Assembly (NCBI GenBank): GCA_012799155.1
Contig: JAAZLV010000314.1
Location: forward strand, 1-6,904
DNA length: 6,904 bases
Origin: Bacteroidales bacterium
Lineage (GTDB): Bacteria > Bacteroidota > Bacteroidia > Bacteroidales > Dysgonomonadaceae
Direction: 5' to 3'
Shown here: in pieces, positions 1 through 6,004 of the stretch
How the letters are laid out: every line of letters begins with the position of its first letter
Numbering within the stretch: the stretch's first letter is position 1
Notes under the pieces: model-generated
What the model was told of the DNA's origin: nothing
What the model saw: the letters and a program-made list of their open reading frames with translations, nothing else
Databases searched by the model: none
Translations under genes and position numbers: made by a program

Positions 1-478
1 ATACGAAATCGGGTTCACCGTAGTTGGCCAGTTCGTAGTGTGAGGGGCGGATGAACATGTTGGTCACAAAGTGTGCCTGCCATGCTACTTCCATCACGAA
101 ACGCACTTTCATGCGGGTATCTTCGTTGGTGCCACAAAAAGTGTCTACCACGTATAATTTGTTAGCTTTGCTAAGTTGATTGGTGACGAGACCCTTGCAA
201 TAGTTGAATGCATCTGTGGTGCAGGGACGGTTGATTGTACCATCCCACCAGAGGGTGTCTCTTGTTACATCATCTTCAACAATGAACTTATCTTTGGGTG
301 AACGACCGGTAAACTTTCCGGTATAAACTGCCGTAGCGCCTGTTTTGGTAAGTTTGGCTTTTTCGAAACCTTCGTTAGCAGGATTCATCTCATCCTGGAA
401 AAGTGTCTCGTAGGAAGGATTGTGAAGGATTTCGAAATCTCCCGCAATGCCATACTTGCTTAAATCTAAATTTGCCAT
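1..478 (-). CDS. pckA: Phosphoenolpyruvate carboxykinase (ATP), N-terminal part, cut by the window edge
   Basis: The minus-strand reading frame begins with ATG at 476-478 and stays open to base 1, giving 159 complete codons of the N-terminal region. It is recognised from the ATP-type PEPCK signature [10 protein letters not shown] (residues 56-65, with the substrate-binding Arg at 59), the segment FCGTNEDTR (114-122) and the run [16 protein letters not shown] (131-146), which closely resembles the E. coli PckA segment. The enzyme is cytosolic and interconverts oxaloacetate plus ATP with PEP, CO2 and ADP. In anaerobic Bacteroidales it often runs in the CO2-fixing direction towards succinate (family knowledge, not visible here). 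The nucleotide-binding P-loop and metal ligands lie beyond the edge. The gene is divergent from upp and has its own Bacteroidota-type promoter about 70 bp upstream. No Shine-Dalgarno sequence is seen before the ATG. Confidence 0.95.
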   Translation of the reverse strand, partial: MANLDLSKYGIAGDFEILHNPSYETLFQDEMNPANEGFEKAKLTKTGATAVYTGKFTGRSPKDKFIVEDDVTRDTLWWDGTINRPCTTDAFNYCKGLVTNQLSKANKLYVVDTFCGTNEDTRMKVRFVMEVAWQAHFVTNMFIRPSHYELANYGEPDFV

Positions 479-548
479 CTTGATAAATTTTGGGTTGTTA
501 TGTATGTTTGAAATAAACTCAATTTTGATGAACCTTAAAACAACGATA

Positions 549-579
549 CAAATATAGTGCTTTTACCTGAAACAGGAAA
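549..579 (-). promoter_or_regulatory. Putative Bacteroidota-type promoter of pckA
   Basis: On the minus strand TATATTTG (556 down to 549) fits the -7 consensus TAnnTTTG. TTTC at 579-576 is a one-mismatch -33 box with a 19-base spacer, within the usual range. Transcription would begin near 543, leaving a leader of roughly 65 nt before the pckA ATG. The assignment rests on motif and position only. Confidence 0.6.
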
Positions 580-581
580 GG

Positions 582-605
582 AATTAAAGAAAATTTTCTT
601 TAATT
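582..605. repeat. Perfect 24-bp AT-rich palindrome between divergent promoters
   Basis: The half-site AATTAAAGAAAA (582-593) is followed at once by its exact reverse complement TTTTCTTTAATT (594-605), with no spacer and no mismatch. It abuts the upstream side of the putative pckA -33 box and lies about 50 bp upstream of the upp promoter. That position suits an operator for a dimeric regulator, or an AT-rich upstream element. Because the region is AT-rich, part of the symmetry could be chance. It is not a sensible terminator, since it sits between divergent genes and has no loop. Confidence 0.6.
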
Positions 606-653
606 ATCTGTTTTTTCGCAGAAAAACTTCTATTTCAACAAAAAAAACGGATA

Positions 654-688
654 TTTGTTTACCATAGAGCCGAAAATCACTACCTTTG
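654..688 (+). promoter_or_regulatory. Putative Bacteroidota-type promoter of upp
   Basis: TACCTTTG at 681-688 is an exact TAnnTTTG -7 box. Upstream, TTTG at 654-657 gives a 23-base spacer, while the overlapping TTTA at 658-661 gives the better 19-base spacer. Transcription would start near 695, about 30 nt before the ATG at 727. The promoter therefore argues against the longer reading frame that begins with TTG at 655, which would lie upstream of the transcript. Confidence 0.65.
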
Positions 689-726
689 TTTTCCGAAAAA
701 TCATTGATCACAATAGAACTGCTAGC

Positions 727-1386
727 ATGAAAGTAACCAATTTTTCGGAAACCAACTCCTTACTTAATTCATTTGTTCGTGAGATAAGGGATGTCACCAT
801 CCAGAACGACAGGCTTCGCTTCCGCCGCAACATTGAACGGCTGGGTGAGATTATGGCCTACGAGATCAGCAAGGAGCTTCGTTACAAAACCATTCAGGTA
901 AAGACACCGCTCGATGTGGCGGAGGTGAGTGTGCCGGATGAGAAGGTTGTAATCGCCACCATATTGCGTGCGGGACTTCCTTACCATCACGGAGTACTCA
1001 ACTATTTCGATGGAGCGGAGAATGCTTTCGTGTCGGCATACCGGAAATACAAGGAGACAGGTCACAAGACCTTTGACATCCATATTGAGTATATTGCCTC
1101 GCCCTCGATAGAGGGAAAGACGCTCATCCTTACCGACCCGATGTTGGCCACGGGGGGCAGCATGGAGTTAACCTATCGGGCATTGCTCACCAAGGGAAAT
1201 CCCTCGCACATTCATATTGCCACTATCATTGCCAGTCAACAGGCCATAGACTATTGCATCAAGAATTTCCCTGAAAATAAAACAACCATCTGGGCTGCAG
1301 CCATAGACCCCGAACTGAATGACTCTTCCTACATCGTGCCGGGTATCGGTGATGCGGGTGACCTTGCTTACGGTCAGAAGGACTAA
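727..1386 (+). CDS. upp: Uracil phosphoribosyltransferase
   Basis: A 219-residue cytosolic pyrimidine-salvage enzyme that joins uracil to PRPP, giving UMP and pyrophosphate. The PRPP-binding loop is LILTDPMLATGGS (133-145). The C-terminal uracil-binding motif is GIGDAGDLAYG (206-216), and ILRAGLPYHHGVL (79-91) is the conserved region around the active site. Length is normal for the family. The frame is open back to a TTG at 655, but ATG 727 is chosen for two reasons. The extra 24 residues are unlike the family N-terminus, and the -7 box at 681-688 would fall inside the longer version. The gene is divergent from pckA. Its TAA stop interlocks with the stop of the converging glycosyltransferase, so there is no room for an intergenic terminator. 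Confidence 0.95.
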   Translation: MKVTNFSETNSLLNSFVREIRDVTIQNDRLRFRRNIERLGEIMAYEISKELRYKTIQVKTPLDVAEVSVPDEKVVIATILRAGLPYHHGVLNYFDGAENAFVSAYRKYKETGHKTFDIHIEYIASPSIEGKTLILTDPMLATGGSMELTYRALLTKGNPSHIHIATIIASQQAIDYCIKNFPENKTTIWAAAIDPELNDSSYIVPGIGDAGDLAYGQKD

Positions 1387-2372
1387 TTGTAGAATTTCTT
1401 TTCAAACGCCCTGAATTCACCTCTTTTCAGGATCAAGCGTTTCCATACTGCGACAAGAAAACCGCTGCCGTAGCCGGTGAGTTGTATCCAGGCGGCAGCG
1501 ATGCTGTAGAGTGCCACCTTTGCCGAACGGTTGGTGCGTGCTGAATCGATGAAAACCATCAGGCAGTAGAACAGCGGAAACAAGATGAGTACCGGTAGCA
1601 GGAAAGTGGCAATCAGGATCAACGCCATACCGGTGACAAAGAGGGCGGGAAGCATGTGTACAAGCCTGAGGGAGCCTGGATGTAGCAGATGGAGGTTTAT
1701 TCTGGCAATGCCTGAGTTGTAGACTTGCTTGAAGAACTGGCGGAATGTGGAACGCCGCTTGTGATAGACGTAGGCCTCCCTGATGAGAGCGGTATGAAAC
1801 CCTGCTTCTGTGAGTCGCAGACTGAAATCGATATCTTCCCCAAAACGCATGGCGCCATACCCTCCTAATTGGTTGAATACATCTCTCGATACCCCAAGGT
1901 TAAAGCTTCGCGGGTGGAATTTTTCCATTGATCGCTTACCGCCACGAATGCCTCCCGTGGTAAAGAAGGAGGTCATTGCATAGTTGATCGCTTTCTGTAT
2001 GGGGCTGAAGGTTGAGAGGGCTGCATCAGGACCGCCGAACGCGTCTGTTTGACTTGTTTCAAGAAATGCAAAAACCGTACTTAAATAGTGTGGAGGTATG
2101 ATGCAGTCGGAATCGAAAAAAATGAGATAATCGCCCTTGGCAATGTCAGCTCCGGCATTGCGTGTGAGACCGGGTCCGCTGTTGTTCTTCTCAAAGTAGT
2201 TGATATTGAGCCGATCTGCATATTTCTGTACCACCTGGTCTCCTTTTAGTGTTGAGCCATCTTCTGCTACAATCACTTCAAAATTATCAAAATTCTGTTT
2301 GCAGAGACTTTCCAACAACTCATCCAATTCATCAGGACGATTATAAAGGGGGATCACAATAGAAAAATACAT
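1383..2372 (-). CDS. Family 2 glycosyltransferase with C-terminal membrane helices
   Basis: A 329-residue GT-A fold enzyme that would transfer a sugar from a nucleotide-sugar to a glycan or lipid acceptor at the inner face of the cytoplasmic membrane. Visible marks are the N-terminal strand FSIVIPLYNR (3-12) with VAEDGS (35-40), the metal/nucleotide-binding DSD (87-89) after DYLIFF, the GED motif carrying the likely catalytic base (178-180), and the basic stretch YHKRRS (203-208). Hydrophobic stretches at about 237-276 and 286-310 suggest two to four membrane helices. Donor and acceptor cannot be read from sequence. Start: the frame is open to a GTG at 2507, but the first 45 residues are not GT2-like and a -7 box at 2396-2403 lies inside that extension, so ATG 2372 is preferred. 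It stands alone on its strand, with no polysaccharide cluster beside it here. Confidence 0.9.
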   Translation of the reverse strand: MYFSIVIPLYNRPDELDELLESLCKQNFDNFEVIVAEDGSTLKGDQVVQKYADRLNINYFEKNNSGPGLTRNAGADIAKGDYLIFFDSDCIIPPHYLSTVFAFLETSQTDAFGGPDAALSTFSPIQKAINYAMTSFFTTGGIRGGKRSMEKFHPRSFNLGVSRDVFNQLGGYGAMRFGEDIDFSLRLTEAGFHTALIREAYVYHKRRSTFRQFFKQVYNSGIARINLHLLHPGSLRLVHMLPALFVTGMALILIATFLLPVLILFPLFYCLMVFIDSARTNRSAKVALYSIAAAWIQLTGYGSGFLVAVWKRLILKRGEFRAFEKKFYN

Positions 2373-2395
2373 AGGCTGACAGCAATTTGGTGATG

Positions 2396-2403
2396 CAAAT
2401 CTA
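2396..2403 (-). promoter_or_regulatory. Putative -7 promoter box of the glycosyltransferase gene
   Basis: On the minus strand TAGATTTG (2403 down to 2396) fits TAnnTTTG and would start transcription about 17 nt before the ATG at 2372. No convincing TTTG -33 box is found 19-21 bases upstream, so the promoter is weaker than the others in the window, or the match is chance. Confidence 0.4.
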
Positions 2404-2484
2404 ATGAATTTCATCCATATTCTGATGGTACTTTGGAGGATTCGGGGTTGAGATAAAAAATAAAACAAAATAAATGTGAAAATG

Positions 2485-2515
2485 TTTGAATATTTAAAAA
2501 TAGACACTACCTTTG
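2485..2515 (+). promoter_or_regulatory. Bacteroidota-type promoter of the lipoprotein-comM operon
   Basis: TTTG at 2485-2488, a 19-base spacer, and TACCTTTG at 2508-2515 match the Bacteroidota -33/-7 consensus exactly. This is the best promoter in the window. Transcription should begin near 2521, giving a leader of about 75 nt before the ATG at 2596. Its -7 box has the same eight bases as that of upp. Confidence 0.75.
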
Positions 2516-2569
2516 TCTAATTGGAAGATTAGGCTGTTGCTACGTCTCAAAGCATATCTTATTGGAATA

Positions 2570-2587
2570 ACAGTTCGGAAAAACTGT
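2570..2587 (+). promoter_or_regulatory. Small leader hairpin just before the lipoprotein start codon
   Basis: ACAGTT (2570-2575) and AACTGT (2582-2587) form a perfect 6-bp stem with a 6-base loop, ending 8 bases before the ATG at 2596. A second small inverted repeat, CTAAT/ATTAG (2517-2521 and 2528-2532), lies at the expected 5' end of the transcript. They could shape ribosome access, but both are short and may be chance. No T-tract follows, so they are not terminators. Confidence 0.25.
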
Positions 2588-2595
2588 GGTTATCT

Positions 2596-3714
2596 ATGGC
2601 AAAAAGTTCAGGCATACTCTTTTTTCTTGTTACCTTGTGGATGGCGCTCTCATGCGGCAGCCGTGAGGGAACCTTTATCAAGGGTAAAATTGGGCATCTG
2701 GACTCAACCTACATTCTTGCTACTTACCTTTCATCCGATTCACTTGTGATAGATACCATTCCCATTGACGGTAAAGGACGTTTTAGTTATGTGGTCAATC
2801 CCGATACCCTTACCGCTTACTCACTCTATCTCGATCAATATGAAAGTGCTGTTGTCGTATTTGCCGATCGCAATGACCATATCACGGTGAACGGTGATGC
2901 ACAATCGCCTGATATGATCAAAGTAGTGGGCAACGAAGTGAACGATGCGCTTACCCTATTCAAATCAGAAAATGAGGATCTGCTCAAACAACGAGAGTTG
3001 CTGCTAGCAAATCTAAGGTTAAGCAGTGAACTCGATTCAGGTAACAGCCATTCACGTTCCCGGCAGGAAGAGCTGTTGAAACTGAATGTACTCAATCATG
3101 AGTTGACATTGAGGGCAGAAGAGACCATCAAGGAGAATCCGGCAAAAATGTCAAGCCTCATACTGATCAACAGTTTCTTTGTTCAGAGTGACAATCCTAC
3201 GGTTCTAGAACGTGTGCTTGGTTACATGCAGGGCGAAATCATGGAGAGCGAGCTGGCCATGACACTTAAAGCTTATTCGGAAATGATAAATCGTTCGGCT
3301 GAAGGGGCCAGGATGCCCTTCTTCACGCTGAAAGATGAGGATGGTGAGGAGATCCGCTCGAACGATTTCAGAGGGAAGTATCTGTTGTTGTCATTTGTCT
3401 CTACTGCCGGGGATGATTCCCGTGAGACGATACGACAATTGAAAGAGGAGTATGAGCAGATGGATGAGGAAGAGGTGGCATTTGTCACCATCTACATCGA
3501 TTCCGATGTTTATCCGGTGGGTTACAGCGAGAGTGACTCTCTTCCCTGGATTTCCATTCCCGAGAAGAAAGGATGGGGAGCAGAGATTGTGGAAAGTTAC
3601 AACGTGCAGTACATACCTTATAACATTCTGATTGCCCCCGACGGGTTTATCAATGCGCGTAACATCCCTGCTCATGGTATTGCGGAAGTAATCGCGGAAG
3701 CTTCCGAAGATTAA
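2596..3714 (+). CDS. DUF4369-like lipoprotein with a cysteine-free thioredoxin-like (TlpA/AhpC-type) domain
   Basis: A 372-residue predicted lipoprotein. A short hydrophobic signal peptide (residues 6-19) ends in the lipobox A-L-S-C, with lipidated Cys20. Residues about 24-115 resemble the DUF4369 beta domain common in Bacteroidota thioredoxin-like lipoproteins, including the step from a SLVIDTIPIDGKGRF segment to a later DHITVNGD turn. Residues 120-230 are helical and charged, probably a linker or coiled coil. Residues 238-368 look like a TlpA/AhpC thioredoxin fold: PFFTLKDEDGEEI, then DFRGKYLLLSF, and the cis-proline region YIPYNILIAPDG (339-350). Where active members carry CxxC this protein reads G-D-D-S (272-275), and Cys20 is its only cysteine, so it cannot be a disulfide oxidoreductase. 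The gene sits 22 bp upstream of comM behind a strong promoter. Its function is unknown; a structural or binding role in the envelope is an inference. Confidence 0.8.
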   Translation: MAKSSGILFFLVTLWMALSCGSREGTFIKGKIGHLDSTYILATYLSSDSLVIDTIPIDGKGRFSYVVNPDTLTAYSLYLDQYESAVVVFADRNDHITVNGDAQSPDMIKVVGNEVNDALTLFKSENEDLLKQRELLLANLRLSSELDSGNSHSRSRQEELLKLNVLNHELTLRAEETIKENPAKMSSLILINSFFVQSDNPTVLERVLGYMQGEIMESELAMTLKAYSEMINRSAEGARMPFFTLKDEDGEEIRSNDFRGKYLLLSFVSTAGDDSRETIRQLKEEYEQMDEEEVAFVTIYIDSDVYPVGYSESDSLPWISIPEKKGWGAEIVESYNVQYIPYNILIAPDGFINARNIPAHGIAEVIAEASED

Positions 3715-3726
3715 GTTTCATTCAAA

Positions 3727-3732
3727 AGAGGG
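3727..3732 (+). promoter_or_regulatory. Shine-Dalgarno-like sequence before comM
   Basis: AGAGGG lies 4 bases before the ATG at 3737, within the 22-bp gap after the lipoprotein stop. It is one of few SD-like sequences in the window. It supports the chosen start and re-initiation within an operon transcript, although Bacteroidota depend little on SD pairing. Confidence 0.35.
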
Positions 3733-3736
3733 TTAC

Positions 3737-5278
3737 ATGCTGGTCAAGGTTTTTGGAGCAGCTGTACAAGGTATTCACGCCACACTCATCACCATCGAGG
3801 TGAATGTCTCACGCGGCATCCGCTTTCTCCTGGTGGGACTGCCCGATGCATCGGTCAAGGAGAGCCACGAAAGAATTGTATCTGCACTGGAGGTGAATGG
3901 CCTTCGTTTTCCCCGTCAACAAGTAGTCATAAACATGTCGCCGGCCGATATCCGCAAGGAGGGGTCGGCATACGACCTTCCCCTGGCCGTGGGAGTGCTT
4001 GCTGCTTCCGGTGCGATCAGTACCAATCGCCTCGCAGATTCATTGATGATGGGCGAATTGTCGCTCGACGGCAACATCCTCCCCCTGAAAGGTGCCCTCT
4101 CCATTGCCGTGATGGCAAAAGAGCAGGGTTACAGCAATCTGATACTTCCGGCATCCAATGCCAGAGAGGCCGCGGTAGTGGAGGGCATATCTGTCTACGG
4201 TGTGGAGAACATTCTTCAAGTGGTATCATTCTTCAGCGATGAGAGCAGTATGCAACCTGTCAAGGTTGACCTGGAGCATCTGTTTCTGGAAGAACGACTC
4301 TCCTTTGAGTATGATTTCTCTGACGTGAAAGGTCAGGAGAGTGTGAAACGAGCTTTGGAAGTGGCTGCAACTGGTGGACACAACCTGATCATGATAGGTC
4401 CCCCCGGCTCAGGTAAATCTATGATGGCCCGCAGGCTACCCTCCATTCTGCCTCCTTTCGTCCTGGAGGAGGCACTAGAAACAACCAAGATACACAGCGT
4501 GGCCGGTAAAATGGGACAACACCTGGCGCTGATGGCCCGACGCCCTTTTCGCTCCCCACATCACACTATATCCGATGTGGCGATGGTGGGAGGTGGTTCC
4601 TGGCCACAACCGGGAGAGATCAGTCTGGCCCACAACGGCGTACTTTTTCTGGATGAACTACCCGAGTTTAACCGTAACGTGCTGGAGGTAATGCGTCAAC
4701 CGTTGGAGGATCGCAATATAATCATTTCACGAGCCCGTTCATGTGTGGAGTATCCGGCCAACTTCATGCTAGTGGCAGCTATGAACCCCTGCCCATGTGG
4801 TTATCACAATCATCCTGAAAAGGAGTGTGTGTGCAATCCCGGTACCATACAACGTTACCTCAACAGGATTTCGGGACCCTTGCTCGACCGTATCGACATG
4901 CAGATTGAGATTGTGCCGGTACCATTCGAGAAAATGGCTGCTACCGGAGAGGCCGAGAAGAGTGAGACAATTCGCCAGAGAGTAATACGAGGCCGTGAGA
5001 TACAACGAGAACGATTCAAGAATATAAGTGGTGTATATTGCAACGCACAGATGAGTAACAAGATGCTTCATCGATATGCACAACCGGATGAAACGGGACT
5101 GAGACTGTTGAAGGTGGCCATGGAGCAATTGTCACTTTCAGCTCGCGCCTACAGTCGCATTCTGAAAGTGGCACGGACCATTGCCGATCTGGCGGGCAGT
5201 GAGTCGGTCAGGTCAGGGCACCTGGCGGAAGCCATCAGTTACCGCAGTCTCGACAGAGGATCCTGGGTTGGTTATTAG
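3737..5278 (+). CDS. comM: ComM/YifB family AAA+ ATPase (Mg-chelatase-like)
   Basis: A full-length 513-residue protein with the standard architecture. First is an N-terminal Lon-S5-like ChlI domain (about 20-140, with the landmark KEGSAYDLPLAVGVLAASG). A Mg-chelatase-type AAA+ core (about 190-395) follows, then a helical C-terminal domain (about 410-510). The core has Walker A GPPGSGKS (221-228), Walker B GVLFLDELPEF (301-311), a sensor/arginine-finger segment ending SGPLLDRIDMQIEI (Arg385), and the paired cysteines CPC (352-354) and CVC (364-366) typical of the family, which may hold a metal. SARAYSRILKVARTIADLAG (468-487) is the sensor-2 region. In naturally transformable bacteria ComM is a hexameric helicase that drives branch migration of incoming DNA. 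The family is also universal in species not known to be competent. The gene is probably co-transcribed with the upstream lipoprotein gene and ends 3 bp from the converging M15 gene. Confidence 0.93.
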   Translation: MLVKVFGAAVQGIHATLITIEVNVSRGIRFLLVGLPDASVKESHERIVSALEVNGLRFPRQQVVINMSPADIRKEGSAYDLPLAVGVLAASGAISTNRLADSLMMGELSLDGNILPLKGALSIAVMAKEQGYSNLILPASNAREAAVVEGISVYGVENILQVVSFFSDESSMQPVKVDLEHLFLEERLSFEYDFSDVKGQESVKRALEVAATGGHNLIMIGPPGSGKSMMARRLPSILPPFVLEEALETTKIHSVAGKMGQHLALMARRPFRSPHHTISDVAMVGGGSWPQPGEISLAHNGVLFLDELPEFNRNVLEVMRQPLEDRNIIISRARSCVEYPANFMLVAAMNPCPCGYHNHPEKECVCNPGTIQRYLNRISGPLLDRIDMQIEIVPVPFEKMAATGEAEKSETIRQRVIRGREIQRERFKNISGVYCNAQMSNKMLHRYAQPDETGLRLLKVAMEQLSLSARAYSRILKVARTIADLAGSESVRSGHLAEAISYRSLDRGSWVGY

Positions 5279-5292
5279 CGTTTATCGCTTTT
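5277..5292 (+). terminator. Weak hairpin plus T4 at the end of comM
   Basis: AGCG (5277-5280) and CGCT (5286-5289) form a 4-bp stem with loop TTTAT, followed by only four Ts (5289-5292). It overlaps the comM stop codon and the 3' end of the converging M15 gene. This is too short to be a confident intrinsic terminator, but it is the only candidate at this junction. Confidence 0.2.
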
Positions 5293-5959
5293 CGAAGTGA
5301 TGATCATCGTAATATTTCGAGAAGTTGTGACCCCAGCGGAAGCCTCTCTCGGTAAAAGCCTTCACAACTGGATGACTAGGGAAGAGTGTGCCGTTGATGG
5401 TGGTGTCTGAGAGTGCCCCCAAAGGTTCGTTGGGACGATTCCCCCTTTTCCAGCGTAACGGATTGAAGCGTGGATTGAGATCAATTGCCATGCCATGCGC
5501 ATGCTTTGAATAGGTGATGTTACGGTAGCAAAAACTGTAACTGTTGTTGTCTGCCATCGATAGGCTGTCACTCCAATTGTACCTCACCACCGGAATAGCC
5601 TTCTCAATAACAAAACCTTCATTCAGCATAAAGGTGAACAGATCCCTTATATCGGCTGAGATTTTCCTGTTGCACAGTATCTGCCCCCTATGGATCGCTC
5701 CATCCACAGAGAGATAGTGGACTTCCAGCAATTCCAGTTGATCAATGATCTTGTCGGGTGCCATTGTTCCCGCGATGGCTTCTTCAAAACTGTAATTGGC
5801 ATCGACGATGGTGTCTGCCGAATGAAGTGTTGTCTCAACCGCTGATGTTTGCTGTTCAGCTGCCTGAGTTGGCTCTTTTTTCACTGGCCCGCTACAGGCA
5901 TTTATGAGAGACAGAATGATTAAGACTTGAAATGTGATTCGCAAGGGGTGAATGATCAA
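5282..5959 (-). CDS. M15 family peptidase lipoprotein (D-Ala-D-Ala carboxypeptidase / L,D-endopeptidase type)
   Basis: A 225-residue predicted zinc peptidase of peptidoglycan. The M15 zinc motif SxHxxGxAxD is present as SKHAHGMAID (151-160; ligands His153, Asp160). The distal motif DDHHFE (218-223) supplies the third ligand His221 and the catalytic acid region. The stretch DSLSMADNNSYSFCYR (131-146) matches the M15C-type substrate loop, as does LNPRFNP after the zinc motif. A signal peptide with lipobox I-N-A-C (Cys22) predicts a lipoprotein, followed by a Thr/Gln/Glu-rich spacer (30-55). Whether it is a carboxypeptidase or an endopeptidase cannot be told. Start: no ATG is available. A stop (TGA) lies nine codons before TTG 5959, and the next candidate is TTG at 5944, which gives a compact signal peptide beginning M-R-I-T-F. 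It lies 45 bp after dnaX with no promoter seen, so co-transcription with dnaX is likely. Confidence 0.85.
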   Translation of the reverse strand: MIIHPLRITFQVLIILSLINACSGPVKKEPTQAAEQQTSAVETTLHSADTIVDANYSFEEAIAGTMAPDKIIDQLELLEVHYLSVDGAIHRGQILCNRKISADIRDLFTFMLNEGFVIEKAIPVVRYNWSDSLSMADNNSYSFCYRNITYSKHAHGMAIDLNPRFNPLRWKRGNRPNEPLGALSDTTINGTLFPSHPVVKAFTERGFRWGHNFSKYYDDHHFEKR

Positions 5960-5973
5960 TGTGATAGTGAGGT

Positions 5974-5993
5974 TTGGGTGTAGTCACACCCGA
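5974..5993. promoter_or_regulatory. Hairpin in the dnaX-M15 intergenic gap
   Basis: GGGTGT (5976-5981) and ACACCC (5986-5991) form a perfect 6-bp, GC-rich stem with a 4-base loop. Two further plus-strand pairs, one of them G-T, extend it to 5974-5993. It sits after the dnaX stop and 16 bases before the TTG start of the M15 gene. No T-tract follows on either strand, so it is not a standard terminator. It could be an mRNA processing or stability element, an attenuating hairpin, or a protein-binding site. Confidence 0.35.
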
Positions 5994-6004
5994 TAGAAAA
6001 CAAT

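Noticed and set aside
610..627. GTTTTT/AAAAAC inverted repeat upstream of upp
   Set aside because: It is a weak A-T stem in a region full of A and T runs, lies upstream of the predicted transcript start, and shows no sign of function.
655..726. TTG-started N-terminal extension of upp by 24 codons
   Set aside because: It would cover the likely -7 box at 681-688 and adds sequence unlike the family N-terminus; ATG 727 gives the usual length.
1410..1431. Inverted repeat CCTGAA/TTCAGG after upp, as a possible terminator
   Set aside because: The 10-base loop, the lack of a T-tract and the location inside glycosyltransferase coding sequence make a chance repeat more likely.
2373..2507. GTG-started 45-residue extension of the glycosyltransferase, with a hydrophobic N-terminus
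   Set aside because: The extension overlaps promoters on both strands and lies before the normal first strand of the GT2 fold, so it was not taken as a signal anchor.
2513..2749. Open reading frame of 78 codons on the plus strand overlapping the lipoprotein start
   Set aside because: It overlaps the signal peptide and N-terminal domain in another frame, starts at the promoter -7 box and resembles no known protein.
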